Source of the DNA: Ananas comosus
Taxonomy: Eukaryota; Streptophyta; Magnoliopsida; Poales; Bromeliaceae
Assembly (NCBI RefSeq): GCF_001540865.1
Contig: NC_033635.1
Span: 2,996,231 to 3,060,230, forward strand
Direction of reading: 5' to 3'
DNA: 64,000 bases
In this document: piece by piece, positions 22,295 to 35,060 of the stretch
Layout of the letters: each line of letters starts with the position of its first letter
Position numbering within the stretch: position 1 is the first letter of the stretch
Position numbers and translations under genes: made by a program
Notes under the pieces: model-generated
The model's input: the letters and a program-made list of their open reading frames with translations, nothing else
Told to the model about the DNA's origin: nothing
Database searches by the model: none

Positions 22295-25200
22295 TTACCA
22301 TGCCTCAGAACCGGAAGGAAAATCTTGTTTCTCTTTGCTTACTTTGTTTGCATGATCTTCCCATGTTGGCCAAGGGGAAGGTGGAACTGCCCTTTGGCCA
22401 CTGCTAAATGGGCTTTGATAAGCAGTAGACACACGAGACGGTTTCTCACTCGGTTCGTCCCATTTTCTCCAGCTTCCCATGCTTCTCATTCCATGTTCTT
22501 CCGTTACATCCCATTTCTTCGAGCCCATCACTCTGTTTTGAGGTCTCAAGTTTCTCGGTTTTGGACCTGCTGATACAAGTGAAGATGAACTGCCATGATT
22601 CTTTGAGACTAAAGATACTCGACGAACCATTGGTTTTGTTTTAGGGCAATCTCCTTCACCTGTATGATTTGTCTTCTTGAAGTCCCTTTCCTGTTTCTTT
22701 TGTGACATGTGCGTACGAGTCAATGCTGCTGCACCATTCCTACCGCAACTTTTGAATAAAGGGCCATCAGAAGAGCGTTTCGTGCTCTCCTTGGCAGACA
22801 ATGATGCAAGCTTCAGACTTGGGACGTGTAGTTTAGTTTCACCAAGCAGTCGATCTTCTGAATTAAATCCTCTCTTCTTTTCGATCAAAGGGCAGGGAGA
22901 GCTCGTTCTAGAATGTCCCATAGACTTGTGCGTTTTGCCCTGTGCCTGTTCCCAATAATTGCAGTGCTAATCTAAATCAAATTTAACTATACAGTGTAAT
23001 ATGATATGCTCCGAAATTCCCAAAAAAAGTAATTTAGCATGCATCATTGTATGCATATATGTTTGTTTTCTTAACATGTTTAAAGCTTGCTAACTGTTAA
23101 TTGTAGAACCATCTGAATATCTTCTATTCTTCTTTATTTGCATTAACTAACTGTTTTGTTCTAGCAGAAAATAATGCATATTAAGAAGCAAGCTGTATCA
23201 CTCCTATTCATGTTTCCAGGTGGTAGATCATTAGCTATAACAGTCCTTTTCGCATTCCTAGGATGCAGTGTGTCATGAATTTTCTATTTATTTTATTTTT
23301 ATACCTTACACAAGAATGTGGTTGCATATTTAATGGGTTGCTCAAGGTACAAGTTTAAATTGCATGATCATGCAAGAAGGGTCTGTATGAACCAAAATTG
23401 ATACCTTTGTGATTTCATGCAGACCATCCATAAATTTTTATTTTCAAGATGCCTAGTGTCAAGGATGGAGCAGAAAAAATTCAGGTACTTCAGGAAGATA
23501 CTCTTATTTACATTGCTTATGGCGTAAATAGCTAAGATTGTTCTTGCAGTCAAGGTAAGCCATAGAAAATCTCTCTAGTTCATACACAACACTATTGACT
23601 CAGAGTGGCGCATTGTAATCACTTAAAAAGTGAGAAAAGACAAAGAGTTAGATGATGAATCAGAGACGACGACAACTTACTAATTCCATTGATTTTTTTT
23701 TTCCCAAAATTATATCGAAATCTCATAAAAGCCCTTACAAGTAGCAAACAAAAATAAGCACTACATATTTTGTACCTGATCTTGTTCTGGTTGCCTTTCA
23801 CATGCTTTTGGTGCTGTTCCTGAATATCCTCCAATTGTTGAAGATGGTGGGCTATTGTTAGATAAGTTTTCACCCTTAGGCCAGGCATCTGTGTCACTTT
23901 GCTGTTTCAAAACTGGGATTCCAACAAATCCAGGTGGAAACTCAGTAAATGCTGGTTTTTTCACATTTTTCAATGAAAACTTCACCAATAGCTGCTTTTC
24001 TTTATTACCACCATTTGAAATTGGTCTAGAAAATCCTGAAGGACCATCATAAGCAAAGCCATTTGAAATTGGTCTAGAAAATCCTGGAGGACCATCATAA
24101 GCAAAGCCAGGAGGAGTATCGAGTGTCGGCTTTGGTTTACCAACCCTCTGAATGGGCATATCAACCATCCCAACGTCATTACCTCCTACCATGTCAATAT
24201 CCATATCAATTTCCTCAGACTTGACTCGAATGGGTGTGATTGACTGATTACACTTGTCGATTGATGTATCAGCAGGACTGCAACATGGGGTTTGCTCCGG
24301 TTTTCGCTGATTCTGTCTCTTTAGATTTTTAAATACACCCCACAAATAAATTTGTCCATCTATAACTGTTAAAGGAAAAGAAAAAAAAAGAGCAAATTTT
24401 TTCTTAGGAATTTCAGTCCAACTACACATCTACAGAGCTACTATCAATGCAAACAATGAGAAAAAAATGGTTTGCTGTATGCAGAGCACATAAATTTTAA
24501 ATCTGAATTCTGAACTTACAATTATGAACTTGATAGCCATAAGAGGAGTATTTCATATTCAGGTATAATCTTGCCTGACTGGATATTGGATGACTACAAA
24601 ACAGCAACTACTACAACTCTCCCCAGCTATTTAAAATGATCGAAATAATAAAGAAAAGAAAATTAATAAAATAAATGAACACTGCTTAGTTAGAAAAGTG
24701 TAGCCAAAGTTAGAAAGAATGACCTAGGCCAAAGTTAGAAGTTCTAGAAGTATAGCCAGTCAACTGCTAAAGGTTGATGGTCAACGAGAACCTGCCAGAC
24801 CATGTGCATTGGCTTACAGAAAGAAGTTACAAGCTATTAACCAGTCGGCAGATCAGATGACTGCTGATCTGAGCCGGTCGAGAACTAATACAGGCATCTA
24901 TCTTACGCAATCTTGTTCTATCGAAATGCCTTGTGATTTTACCTTTCTTTCCAAACATTCCAGTATGCACTGCTTATCTTTTGAAAGGATAACATTCCAG
25001 TCTGTAGACGTAGAGTGTAGTTGAGGGTAGTTTTTGTATGTTCTTCAAGAACACCTCGCATTGCTAGAGGAGACGAAATATTTAGCAATTATGCATTTAA
25101 TGTTATTACAAAACTGAGGATTTGTTACTTAAAGTTTCTCTAATTTTAATGTAAGGTTCGAGCGCGGATAGGCTTGGATTTTTCAACCTAAGTGTAAGCC

Positions 25201-28200
25201 CTCTTAAATGGACGCTTCTTGCAATGAGATTTGGGCTAAAAATCATCTTTAAAGTGATCCGCTATGACTAAAGCTTGAACCTAAGACATTGATCCGTTTC
25301 TTGACAGTACACCTTATTCTTTAGATTAACCATATGCAAACTCCAGAACAAGTTAAGAACAACAATATGGGTGGTGGTGGGTGGGGAGGATGAAAGTTAA
25401 AGATAAATACTAGAATATTAAAAATGTGATAACAGTGATTAAATTACAGAAAAGGAGCAGCATGCTTACATTAAGTAACTGGAAAGCGGATAAAGAACTT
25501 ACATTGACAATGTGCTGGAAGTACCTTGGATGAATATATCAGCAGCTGGATATCAGTATCTATATATGTCTTCATAGCTATATCCCGTGCAGAAACACGT
25601 TCTAGTAGACGAATATACTTCTCCTTAGGCCTACAGATAAAGAAAACTAAGTATATAAAGGAGGGCATGCATCTTCAATAGAAGATGATGAAAAGTACTT
25701 CGCATCACATTACCAGGGACAGAATAATTCATCTCTCATTTGGTGAAACTGGAAAAATAAACATCCAGTGCAATAATATCCCCAGACTACCACCAACTAG
25801 GAGTTGATGAAATAGTTTCTCCCCCTTTTTTTTTTCTTTCTTACTTAAATAATATATCTAAAGAAAGGTTATACCACACTCGGTGATTAACTCACCTCTC
25901 AAGTCCACGTGAGAAGAAGTATACTCCGATGTCATTATAATCAGGCGGATCTGACTGGAACATCTTTGGCCAAGCATCTAAACGCGGAAGTATCTCAAGC
26001 TTTAACTCCTTAGGCATTTGCTTTAAAACTTCATATGCTTTAAGCGACACTTGGTTAGCGAAATGGGCTTGAATTCCACTATGAATATGAGGTACTACCT
26101 CAAAGAATTCAAAGGTTCCCCTACAAAGATAAAGAAATAGTTGATAGTATTTAAGCTCGCCATATACAATATTTCAGATTAATATAAATATAGATGCTAA
26201 GCATGAAAGCTCCTTTCAATTTACGAATATCTTTTCCATTCCTACTAGAAATACTAGGTTCATTAAGGTTACAGAACTTGTAATGCATCAATGTGCGATT
26301 CTGGTAACAACTATATACACTTGGAATTTGGAAAGGCTTTCGAAAGTAAGGTCACGAGTCAGTTTCATTCAAAACATGGAGAATAGTATACGATTAAACT
26401 GAGTACCACAGAACAAATCTTACTTACATCCAACAGGCTTCCAAGGCAGGGTGAGGAAACTTTTCCTTTGGATTTATAATTAATGTTACAGGCAGATCCG
26501 ATACATCACGGTCAGGGCCTCTAGATTGAATATTGGGACAAAGAACGCCACCTGTCAGAAACATTCCTTGGTCTTAAATTTATAATAGATTGTACAACTA
26601 CCCAAGACCCTCTACCAACCTATTGAAACACAAAGCAGCAAAGTGGGACTATATATATATATTAAACAAATTCATAGAATTATGCTCATAGCAAAGCACT
26701 AACAATATATGCTTGCACAAACTTTTAAAATAACTAAGGAAAAACAGAAAAGGTCTGCATCAGCACCCCTGCCCACTCTGCCAAAAGAAGACCATTGATG
26801 ATAGAACTCAGAAACAAGATCATCAATGGTCTCTTCAGTAAGTTCTTCCTCACATATTGAAGTGAGATTGATACCTGTCAAGATAAAATAGTTGATAAAA
26901 CAAACAGCACACATTGTTCGTGGAGTACAAATATACCAAGACTCTCAGATGGGAAAGGAAAACTTTCAGCATTGTCAAGCTATTAGCTTTTTCCTGCATG
27001 CAACTGCAGAACTATAGCCATATCTATGAAAAAGAGAAAGGAAACAACAGTAGGCATTAGCTATAGCCATATCTAACTATGGAAGGAAGATAACATTCCA
27101 GACAAGTTCAACACCTGAAGATTTGTTCTTTTGCATCTCCCGGTCCCTGCTTTTGCCAGCATGTCCGACAGAGGCACTTTTTGGAGAAATGCATGCTTCA
27201 GCATTCATAGAGCCCGGACTTGGTGGGCTGAGCATAATGGACTTTGAAACTGGTACCGTTGACATGTTGGCTGATGCCCTTTTTAACTTGGGAGGAGTTG
27301 TGACAAGGCATGATGGGCTTAAATTGTCCCTTCTACCAACCAGCTTTCCTCGAGTTAGAAAAGTAACTTCTTCAGTGGGAATAAACTTTACTTTTGCATG
27401 CTTGGTAGGAACCCTTCCCTCATTGTTAATATCCGGGGAATGTGGAGGCATTCTAGTTTCAATTAGCTGATTTTCGCCATCATTAATCAGCTTGATAGTC
27501 TTGGTTCTATTCATATCTTCCACCTCTGTCTCATGAACTGGTTTAGCACTCAGTTGGCATCTCTCACAATACCATTCAACTGGAATCACATTGATATGTT
27601 TCTGCATGCAGTAGCTGACAATAGGAAACGCATTTAGTTGACTAAAAACTAAAACTGAAATGATAAAAGCTTAAATTATAAAAATAACTCCTGCACTGCA
27701 CTTTTACCCAATCTCGACTGCAGCCTGACAACTTCAATTGCTTAAACTTCAAAATTGTACTTTACTCATCTCAAGAAAGGCCCAAAACATAGGGATAGTT
27801 GTTGAGAATCCAAATGGAAAATTTTAGCGAAAATAAATGGCAGACAACATAGGTTATACTACACCAAAAACAGAAAAGAGACAAAACCCATGTTTCATGC
27901 CAACTTATTTTTGTTCCAGATATATTATTCACTGTAACTTAGATAAACAATCAGAGGCAAAATCCATGTTGCATGCCAACTCATTCCCATGAAGATTTAC
28001 TTGCAAATTTAGTCCAACCCATATGAGACGGTGTTAGGAAGGTTGAAATTGAAACAATTCAAAATGTTGTGGGAAAGTTCAGAAAGAGAAGAAGTTACAA
28101 GGGGCTTTTCTAATTTACTCACGATAAACACTGTTTAAGGTCGAATAACAGAATAGATAGTTATTCCTCACCAAGTTAATATTTTGATAAAATGGAGTCA

Positions 28201-30248
28201 TATTTCATTCAAAAAAGAAGAAATAACCAATACTCCTGCATCAATAGAGCCACAAGGCCCAACTGTTTGTAGTCAGAATTCATGCTTCATGATTAAACTT
28301 TCAACCAACATTATACTCAAGAAGAACAAGCACACAACATTTGCAAGAGTAAAAAGTTCTATGTGCCAACTTGTTGGATAGGCCCGTTAATCCTTTTCCG
28401 CAAATCAGACTTTCTTCAAGTCTCAAGACAGTTTTTCACAGAAAGATTCACATCCCTCAAGGAACTTTAGGGTATTACTTTGCAAAACAATTTAGGCCCA
28501 TGGCAGGTGGCTGCAAAGTCTAAACACAGGAAATGAGTGTCATTAAAAAAGCCACAAAAAAAAAAGCAGACTGGAAAACAGATTAAGCCTTGTAATCCCA
28601 ATAGAGAGAAAACAAAGCTGTTACTGTTCACTCATATGAAATCAAAAAACAGAACCCATAAAAACAAAGACATAGACCATGCTGAACTCATGACTGTGCA
28701 TAGCATTCCATTTGCGAAAGACGGCAAAAAAAAAAAAGAAGAATCACTTGAGGCAATTATCGTCCAAAATGACATTTCCTTAATTCTATTCAAGCACATA
28801 TTAACTTCAAACTCTTAGATAAATAGAAGCTATTTAAATGGATTGTCGACTTTAAAAGGTTCAAAGAGTTTTTCATTCTAAAGAAATCCTGTCCGCAGTA
28901 GCATTTTTTCAAACAGGATAGTTATGGTCTTATGGCTGCAGCTATTCAGGATAACATGACAGATATTTAGTGCAATGGCCCACGCAATAATAGTTTCCTC
29001 AGACTCGCCTTTAAAGGTTAATATATAGAAAGTAAGAAAGCAGAGACTGTTCTGATTCAAGATGTAAAATTGCACCTGTTGTAATTTGTAAGATAGAGAA
29101 AAAACTACAGGAACAACAGATCCAAATTACAAAGGAACTTTGTTAGCATAGGGCAACATACATATGTTCAGAAGCCTTCTTACACAGATAGCAAGTGACA
29201 ATGTGTTCTGCATAACCAATATTGCCACATATATCACAGATTTTATCCTGCATGTAAATAGTACACTTTCATGATAAAAATATCAGCTTAATGAAAAAAG
29301 AAGATCAAAATGTGCAATTCACAAAAAATATATCAGAATTTGCTACAACCTTCACTTAACATTCCAGTTTAAACAATTATTTACTTATACCGCAGATATG
29401 GAAGTTACTTCTACATGAAGACCAATGGGGTCTGACACTTTTTTCTGTGGGCTATTTTATTTATATCAAAACACCAATTTCCTTATTGACTCTGTAGAGA
29501 ATGTGATCCACAAGAAGAACCCTGTTTTACCATCAAGTCCTTCTTGAAGAGGAGATAGAATATAAATCCTGTTTCTACCAAAAGAAATCACCAACAAAGC
29601 AACAAATCAAAGTAAGAAACCAGTCCACAATGTCAAGGTGGTCTTCTTGCAAAGCTTAAACTCTCTTGAGGTCTACATGTGGGTTGAACAAATGTGTGTT
29701 CCAGGTATCAGCCTCACAATCTTGAGCAGCAAACATAAGATTAAAGAACTTGAGATCATTTTCACCCTTCAATCCGTGTATACATGTCCATAAAAAGCAT
29801 AACACAACAGAAACCCTCTTCAAATGTACCAAAATGAGACCAAAAAACAAGAAAACAACCAAAAATCTCAAAATATAACGGTAATAAACGAATAGAAAGA
29901 TTCATTTAAAGCTCCTCACAATATTTTAAACTGGCGATAAGAGAGAAAAGCATATAAACACAAACGTAGGAGAAGTAAATGAATAAAAAGAAAAAAAGAA
30001 AAACCGCACACACTCCATATTACCATCCATCCACCAAACTCATTCCAAATAAGATAATTCAAACCAAAAAGAAATCAACAAAAAAAAAAAAAACACAAAA
30101 ACCCACAAAAAATTCTTAAAAATGTGAATCAAGAAGCCTCGAGAAGAAGAACGAAAGGGAAAAGGAGAAACCCCCCTAATACATAAACATAGAAGAGAAG
30201 AAGCAAAACAAATGGTTTCCTCACCTTCTTTCTCTTCGAGATCTCCAT
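22295..30248 (-). CDS. PHD-finger protein, AIPP2/PHD-finger chromatin family
   Basis: Likely nuclear histone-reader protein; relatives (AIPP2, PAIPP2, PHD6-type) act with BAH-domain and CPL2 proteins in gene silencing in Arabidopsis. My model on the minus strand has exons 30248-30225, 29247-29162, 27614-27115, 26874-26767, 26551-26428, 26120-25896, 25630-25503, 24365-23776 and 22945-22295, totalling 811 aa with all phases matching. A C4HC3 PHD finger occupies residues 12-56 (C12, C15, C27, C30, H36, C39, C53, C56), split over exons 2-3. Residues about 240-400 (RDVSDLPVTLIINPKEKFPHP in part, then GTFEFFEVVPHIHSGIQAHF, PPDYNDIGVYFF, LLIYSSKVLP and, after an exon join, LWGVFK) are the conserved domain that follows PHD in this family. 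The C-terminal third has PPGF repeats. The donor of exon 4 (GTGCTG at 26766) is the weakest site and was chosen by phase. Confidence 0.8.
24012..24107 (-). repeat. Two 48-bp tandem repeats inside PHD-gene exon 8
   Basis: Two copies encode GFAYDGPPGFSRPISN and GFAYDGPSGFSRPISN in tandem. They differ at very few bases, so the duplication is young and in frame. Confidence 0.85.
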
Positions 30249-30260
30249 TGCTAAGCACGA

Positions 30261-30418
30261 GGGTTTAGGGTTTAGGGTTTCGAGGGAGAGATCGGGGGAG
30301 AAAGGGGGAGAGAAAAGTGGAAAAAGAGTGAGTAGGAGTGAGGGAGCTCGTCGCGTTAATACGTACCATTTATAGAACGGCTTGATCAGGTGGAGTTTGC
30401 GATTGATCGGACGGCCCA
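30261..30418 (-). promoter_or_regulatory. 5' UTR and core promoter of the PHD-finger gene
   Basis: Upstream of the ATG (30248) on the minus strand lie a run of telo-box repeats (plus strand GGGTTTAGGGTTTAGGGTTT, 30261-30280), a TATA-like TATAAATG at 30367-30374 and a site II motif TGGGCC at 30413-30418. Confidence 0.65.
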
Positions 30419-30885
30419 TGATTGGCGGAGCACGAATCGAGGCGCGCGAGAGCGAGGCACGAGGTGGTGCGTGTGATGGACGGCCGTGATTGAGGGACCG
30501 TTGTGGAAGGACGATGGGAAGCTTTCACAAGAAGCTAGGCCGTTATGGCGGTTATACGCCAGTTGGTGCTTCGGTACGGACGAGACACGTGACGCGTCAC
30601 ACGGGTGCTCGCACGGGTGGGTGAACCGGTGAGCCGGATCTTGTGAGAAAAGACCGGCTCATCGAAAATCCGGTCCGGTTCACCACGAATATGGACCCGC
30701 TTTATGTATGAACCTGGGGGATTGGACCAGAGTTTAGGCGTATTTGAACAATTTACCTTAAATGGGGCTAATAAATCTTTAAGACCCATGCCAACTTGGT
30801 CACCCTGAAAGGACGTATAAATCAATAAATCATACACCTCTTTTATCCAAAGATCAAAATTTGACCTCTATCTAGTCTTTTTTTT
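30419..30885. other. Distal promoter region, no gene seen
   Basis: Relatively GC-rich to about 30700. The 100-codon frame on the minus strand here (30535-30837) has no recognisable family pattern and no supporting splice signals. Confidence 0.4.
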
Positions 30886-31325
30886 TTTGGAAAAACTTCA
30901 AAAATCCCCCCTGTGGTTTCGTACTTTTTCATTTTAATATCCTGTGATTTAAAGTATATCAAGTTAGCACTCTGTGATTTCGCAGTTTCTCACTTTAGTA
31001 CCTGTGGTTTAAAGTGTATCAATTTAGTACTCTGTGGTTTTATTTTTGTATCAAGTTAGTACCCTCTGGTTTTAAACCATAGGGTACTAAAGTGAGAAAG
31101 TGCGAAACCACAGGGTATTAAAGTGAGAAAATGTGAAACCACAGGATATTAAAGTGAGAAAATGTGAAACCATAGAATGCTAAATTGATACACTTTAAAC
31201 CACAGGGTACTAAAGTGAAAAAGTGCAAAACCACAGGGTACTAACTTGATACACTTTAAACCATAAGGTACTAAAGTGAGAAAAAGTGAAACCACAAGGG
31301 GGATATTTGAAGTTTTCTCTTTTTT
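30886..31325. mobile_element. Foldback element, family F1 copy 1
   Basis: Long imperfect inverted repeat. The left end reads GGAAAAACTTCAAAAATCCC and the right end is its reverse complement with changes (…GGGATATTTGAAGTTTTCTC). Each arm repeats a unit of about 45 bp with words such as CCTGTGGTTTAAAGTG. No coding capacity. Related copies are at 39746-40098 and 42514-43114. Confidence 0.75.
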
Positions 31326-33046
31326 TTTTATAGTAAATATGAAAAACTTAGAGAACTTTGTAAATTCTTGAAATGAATGAGTGTAAATCAAATATATCTT
31401 TTCGGAGTGTATTTGTAGCATTTTTCAATCTTAAGAGCAATGCTACTGGTATATTCCGAAAGAAGTGTAAAGCTAATATTTCTTTAATCCAAGGGTTATA
31501 AATATTTTCTTATCGTCAATTTGTTTATAAAATATTAAAATTTCAAAGAGTGTGTGAACTCTAAGATTAGCCTGTAAGATTTACAATTATACATCTAGCA
31601 TTTTCCCATTAAAAAAAATAAGTAACGCTACATGTACACCTCCAAAGTGAGGCGTATATTTTACACCCATTCTATTCCAAAATTGTTAATACTTTACTTG
31701 TCACATTAACTATTTTTTTATTTTTACTAAAAACTATTTGGATTTTTATCAACCCTAGGATAGGGGTGTAAGGTCTACTAAATCCCAAATGCTTCTCAAA
31801 ACATATGAATCTATCACAAATACTTCTCTAAGCCTCAAATCCAAAGCCTAAACAAGTTGAAACCTATCACAAAATACTTCCTAATTTATTATCAAAATTG
31901 TCATTTTGACAGTTTTTATCACTTAGTAAATAATATCGAAAAATTATAAAATTTGATTTCTAAGTAGTTCTAATAACGTAGATCATAACTAACGAAACCG
32001 ATTGTCGAATCGGATGTCTATCATTAAAAATAACTTGAAAACATGGAAAGTATCTATAAAATTGCAACGTTTAAGGGAGGTATTGAAGAAATTAACCCAA
32101 AAGAATTTAAATATTAATCCGGTTATGTACTTTAATACGAATTATTATTTAAACGGGTAAATTTCAATTTGTCCCCATGTGGTTTAACTTAATTTTACTT
32201 TACTATTCTAGAATTTATAAAGTTGTAGGTAACTGTCCTATAATTTTATCTTTATTTTTATCCAATTAAAATTTCTAAGTTAAATATGGATGGATGATAT
32301 GCCCTCCTTTATCTCACCTATTAATTTTAAATTTACTTCATACACCACAAAAGGATTTTTTTTTTTTTTTTTAGATTTTTGGGGTCTTAAAAGTGAAAAA
32401 AAAAAAAGAAAGTATTATTAATTAGGAGATGTAGACCTTCTATGTTCTCTGGGGACAATGACTAAGAGCCTATACCTACATGATGCAAAATCTTGATGTA
32501 TAAATAAATGCTTGTACTAATAATTTAGCTTTTGAGTTGGCTGTGTGGACCCCATGTTGGTGGGTTCATGATAAGGTTGTTATGTTGAATAATTGATTAA
32601 TGATAAATTATTAGTTTGTTGGTATGTGTAATATATTTATCTATGTAATCTATAATGTTATATGAATTTGCCGACGCATTAATAGTCAAAATTTGGAAGT
32701 TACCTATCTACAAAAAGTTAGATTCATGTACATCTGATGCAAAAGAGAATTAGGTGCTTTTTATTGAAATGTCAATGGAAAAGAAACTGAATTATCAAGA
32801 GATTTAAGTGCTATAAATGCATGGTAGTAGCAATTAACATATTGCTTTTCTTTGGCAATTAGCTCAAAATTATAATACCTAAAATTGTAATACCCTGCTT
32901 GCTAAGAAAAGATCAAAAGTTGTGTTTATCCTTTAAAAAAAAAAAAAAACAATTTGGTGTATGAAATAGTTAAAAAAGGCCACAGAGAGACCATTAAATA
33001 AATGAACCTAGGAGGCTCCCTTGTGTTTAAAAACCAAATAAATAAA
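31326..33046. other. AT-rich intergenic DNA
   Basis: No gene. A possible small MITE at about 31432-31608 has GCAATGCTA and TAGCATTTT-type ends, too short to be certain. Confidence 0.4.
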
Positions 33047-33335
33047 AGGATAAATTATACTTTTGGTCCTCAAATTAGGAGGGGCATGATACTTTGATCC
33101 TAAAACTGTTATTTTTTGCAATTATTGGCTTGAACTTTCTAAAACTATAATTTTTTTAAGATATTATATTACTCCAAAATTAATAATTTGTCAATATTTA
33201 GTCAATTAAATTAAGTTGTAGGATTTGACGGTAACAATTCAAGAAATTCGAAATAAAATTTATAACAAATTAAAATTTGAGGTCCAAAGTGTGACGCCCC
33301 TCATACTTTTGAGGACCAAAAGTGTAATTCACCTT
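33047..33335. mobile_element. Inverted-repeat (MITE-like) element
   Basis: About 60-bp terminal inverted repeats: left AAATTATACTTTTGGTCCTC, right the reverse complement of GAGGACCAAAAGTGTAATT. The inner arms also pair (GAGGGGC words). 289 bp, AT-rich interior, no ORF. Confidence 0.72.
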
Positions 33336-34873
33336 AGTTAAAAAAAAAAAAGAAAATCCCACTGTTCTCTAGCAATGTAGAACCAAACCAAAAAAATATA
33401 AAGCAAAGAAAAGAAGTTGTTCATACCAAAGTCCAAATTATAAACTTTAGATTTTTTTTTAAAAAAAAAGGAAAAAAAAAAGAGAGGAGAAGTAGCTTGA
33501 TTAAGTAAAAATAGGATTAAATAAAGAATTAAGCACAAGAAACAAAGTAAAAAAAGAAACATCAATGTGCCATGCAAAAAATTATTAGCAACTAGAATTT
33601 GAACCAACCTTGTTTGTTAAGTGCGATTCTTAGAAAAGGTTTTTGTTTAGTGTTTTCAATCTACACATCAAAAATTAATTCAGTAAAAAAAGCAAGTCAA
33701 ATTTTGAGTCAAACTGATTCTCTCCGTATCTAGTACCTTCCAAGCTTTCTCCAGAGCTCTCTACTTTACAGGCACTGTGTCAAGCTTTTTTTTTTTTTCT
33801 TTTCTTTTCTTTTCTTTTTTGGGAGAATCAATCCAAAGCACTTTTTATACTACATTTTTGTAGTTTTTTAGGTACTTGAGCACTAATGTTAACTTTAAAT
33901 ATATGCTGTGTAATCTTGAATCTTCTATATTACTGGCCTTTAACTAGGAGGGAATTTTAATTACAATTTTAGGGCTTCATTCTGAAGACAATTTTACAGA
34001 AGCATGCATGCAAAACATACGTAAAAGACCTACCCAGGTTTTAATTCATGCACTACTTAATTAGATACGGATCCACATACTTTCCCGTATATTACACTTT
34101 CCTCTTTAATATAGTTAAAAACCAACACTCATTAACTCCTTGTGTAAAATGTCAAATAATTTTTTTCTACTACGTAATGAGAGCGCGCTACATGTAAGAA
34201 AAAAAAAAAAATTTGAAACTAAAGCTACGATTCATGCGGAGTATAATAATAATAATAATAATAATAAAACTGAAAACAACCATTAATTTTTTTTAAAACT
34301 TAAGCTCTAAAAGATAATACTTTAAAAGACATTTTTATAGACCCGGAATATATATTTGAATGAAACAAGAAAAAAAATTTAATAATAAGAAAAGATTGAC
34401 AGAATAAACCCGAACTTAAAATTTTCTACTCTAATAATATATAAAATTTTAACCAATAATAGTAATTTAATGTTTATATTTAACACAACTAAACATCATC
34501 AATTANAAAAAAAAGATAAGTGAAAAGGAGAAGTGGGGCGAGAAAAAAAAAAAAAGTAGAAAAGCAAAAGGTCCCTCGATCCATCAAGAAAGAGACAGCC
34601 ACCCTGCCCAATGTGAACAACAACAACACACCACCCAACCAAAATGGAATCAAAACACCCCCCCTCGGCCCCTCCCCACAACCCTTTTTCACCTTCCACT
34701 AAACAACAAAGCCTTAGTGGGAGAATGTCTCCAGATGTATCCCCCAATCACTCAACTCACTGACTCACTCTCTGTGTAATCACATGCCTCTCCATTCATT
34801 CATTCATGACCATCAAAAATGCCCTCCCTCTTTCTCTCTCTTAATGAGTAGTCCTAGAAAGAATTTTTCTGTG
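33336..34873. other. AT-rich intergenic DNA with simple repeats
   Basis: Nothing coding. It has poly-A/T runs, an (AAT)n tract at about 34245-34266 and an ambiguous base at 34506. Confidence 0.5.
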
Positions 34874-35045
34874 TAAATTGCACTATCAGTCCCTGAAATT
34901 TTACTCTTTTAAGTTCCTATTCGGTTCCCAAATTTTAACAACAGTTAAAAGTTTAACGTTCATGTTCTAAACTTAAAAAAAAATTTCGAGAACGAAAATG
35001 AAACTTAGGGGAGAAGTTCCAGGGACTAGCGGTGCGATTTACTGT
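34874..35045. mobile_element. Short inverted-repeat element at the 3' end of the X8 gene
   Basis: The left arm GTAAATTGCACTATCAGTCC pairs with the reverse complement of the right arm (GGGACTAGCGGTGCGATTTA). About 172 bp, lying 16 bp from the stop codon of the X8-domain gene, so it must form much of its 3' UTR. Confidence 0.7.
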
Positions 35046-35060
35046 CAGGATTCTTCTAGA

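Noticed and set aside
30129..30419. 96-codon frame with hydrophobic tail at the PHD gene start
   Set aside because: It reads through the exon 1 donor at 30224; the hydrophobic part is intron 1.
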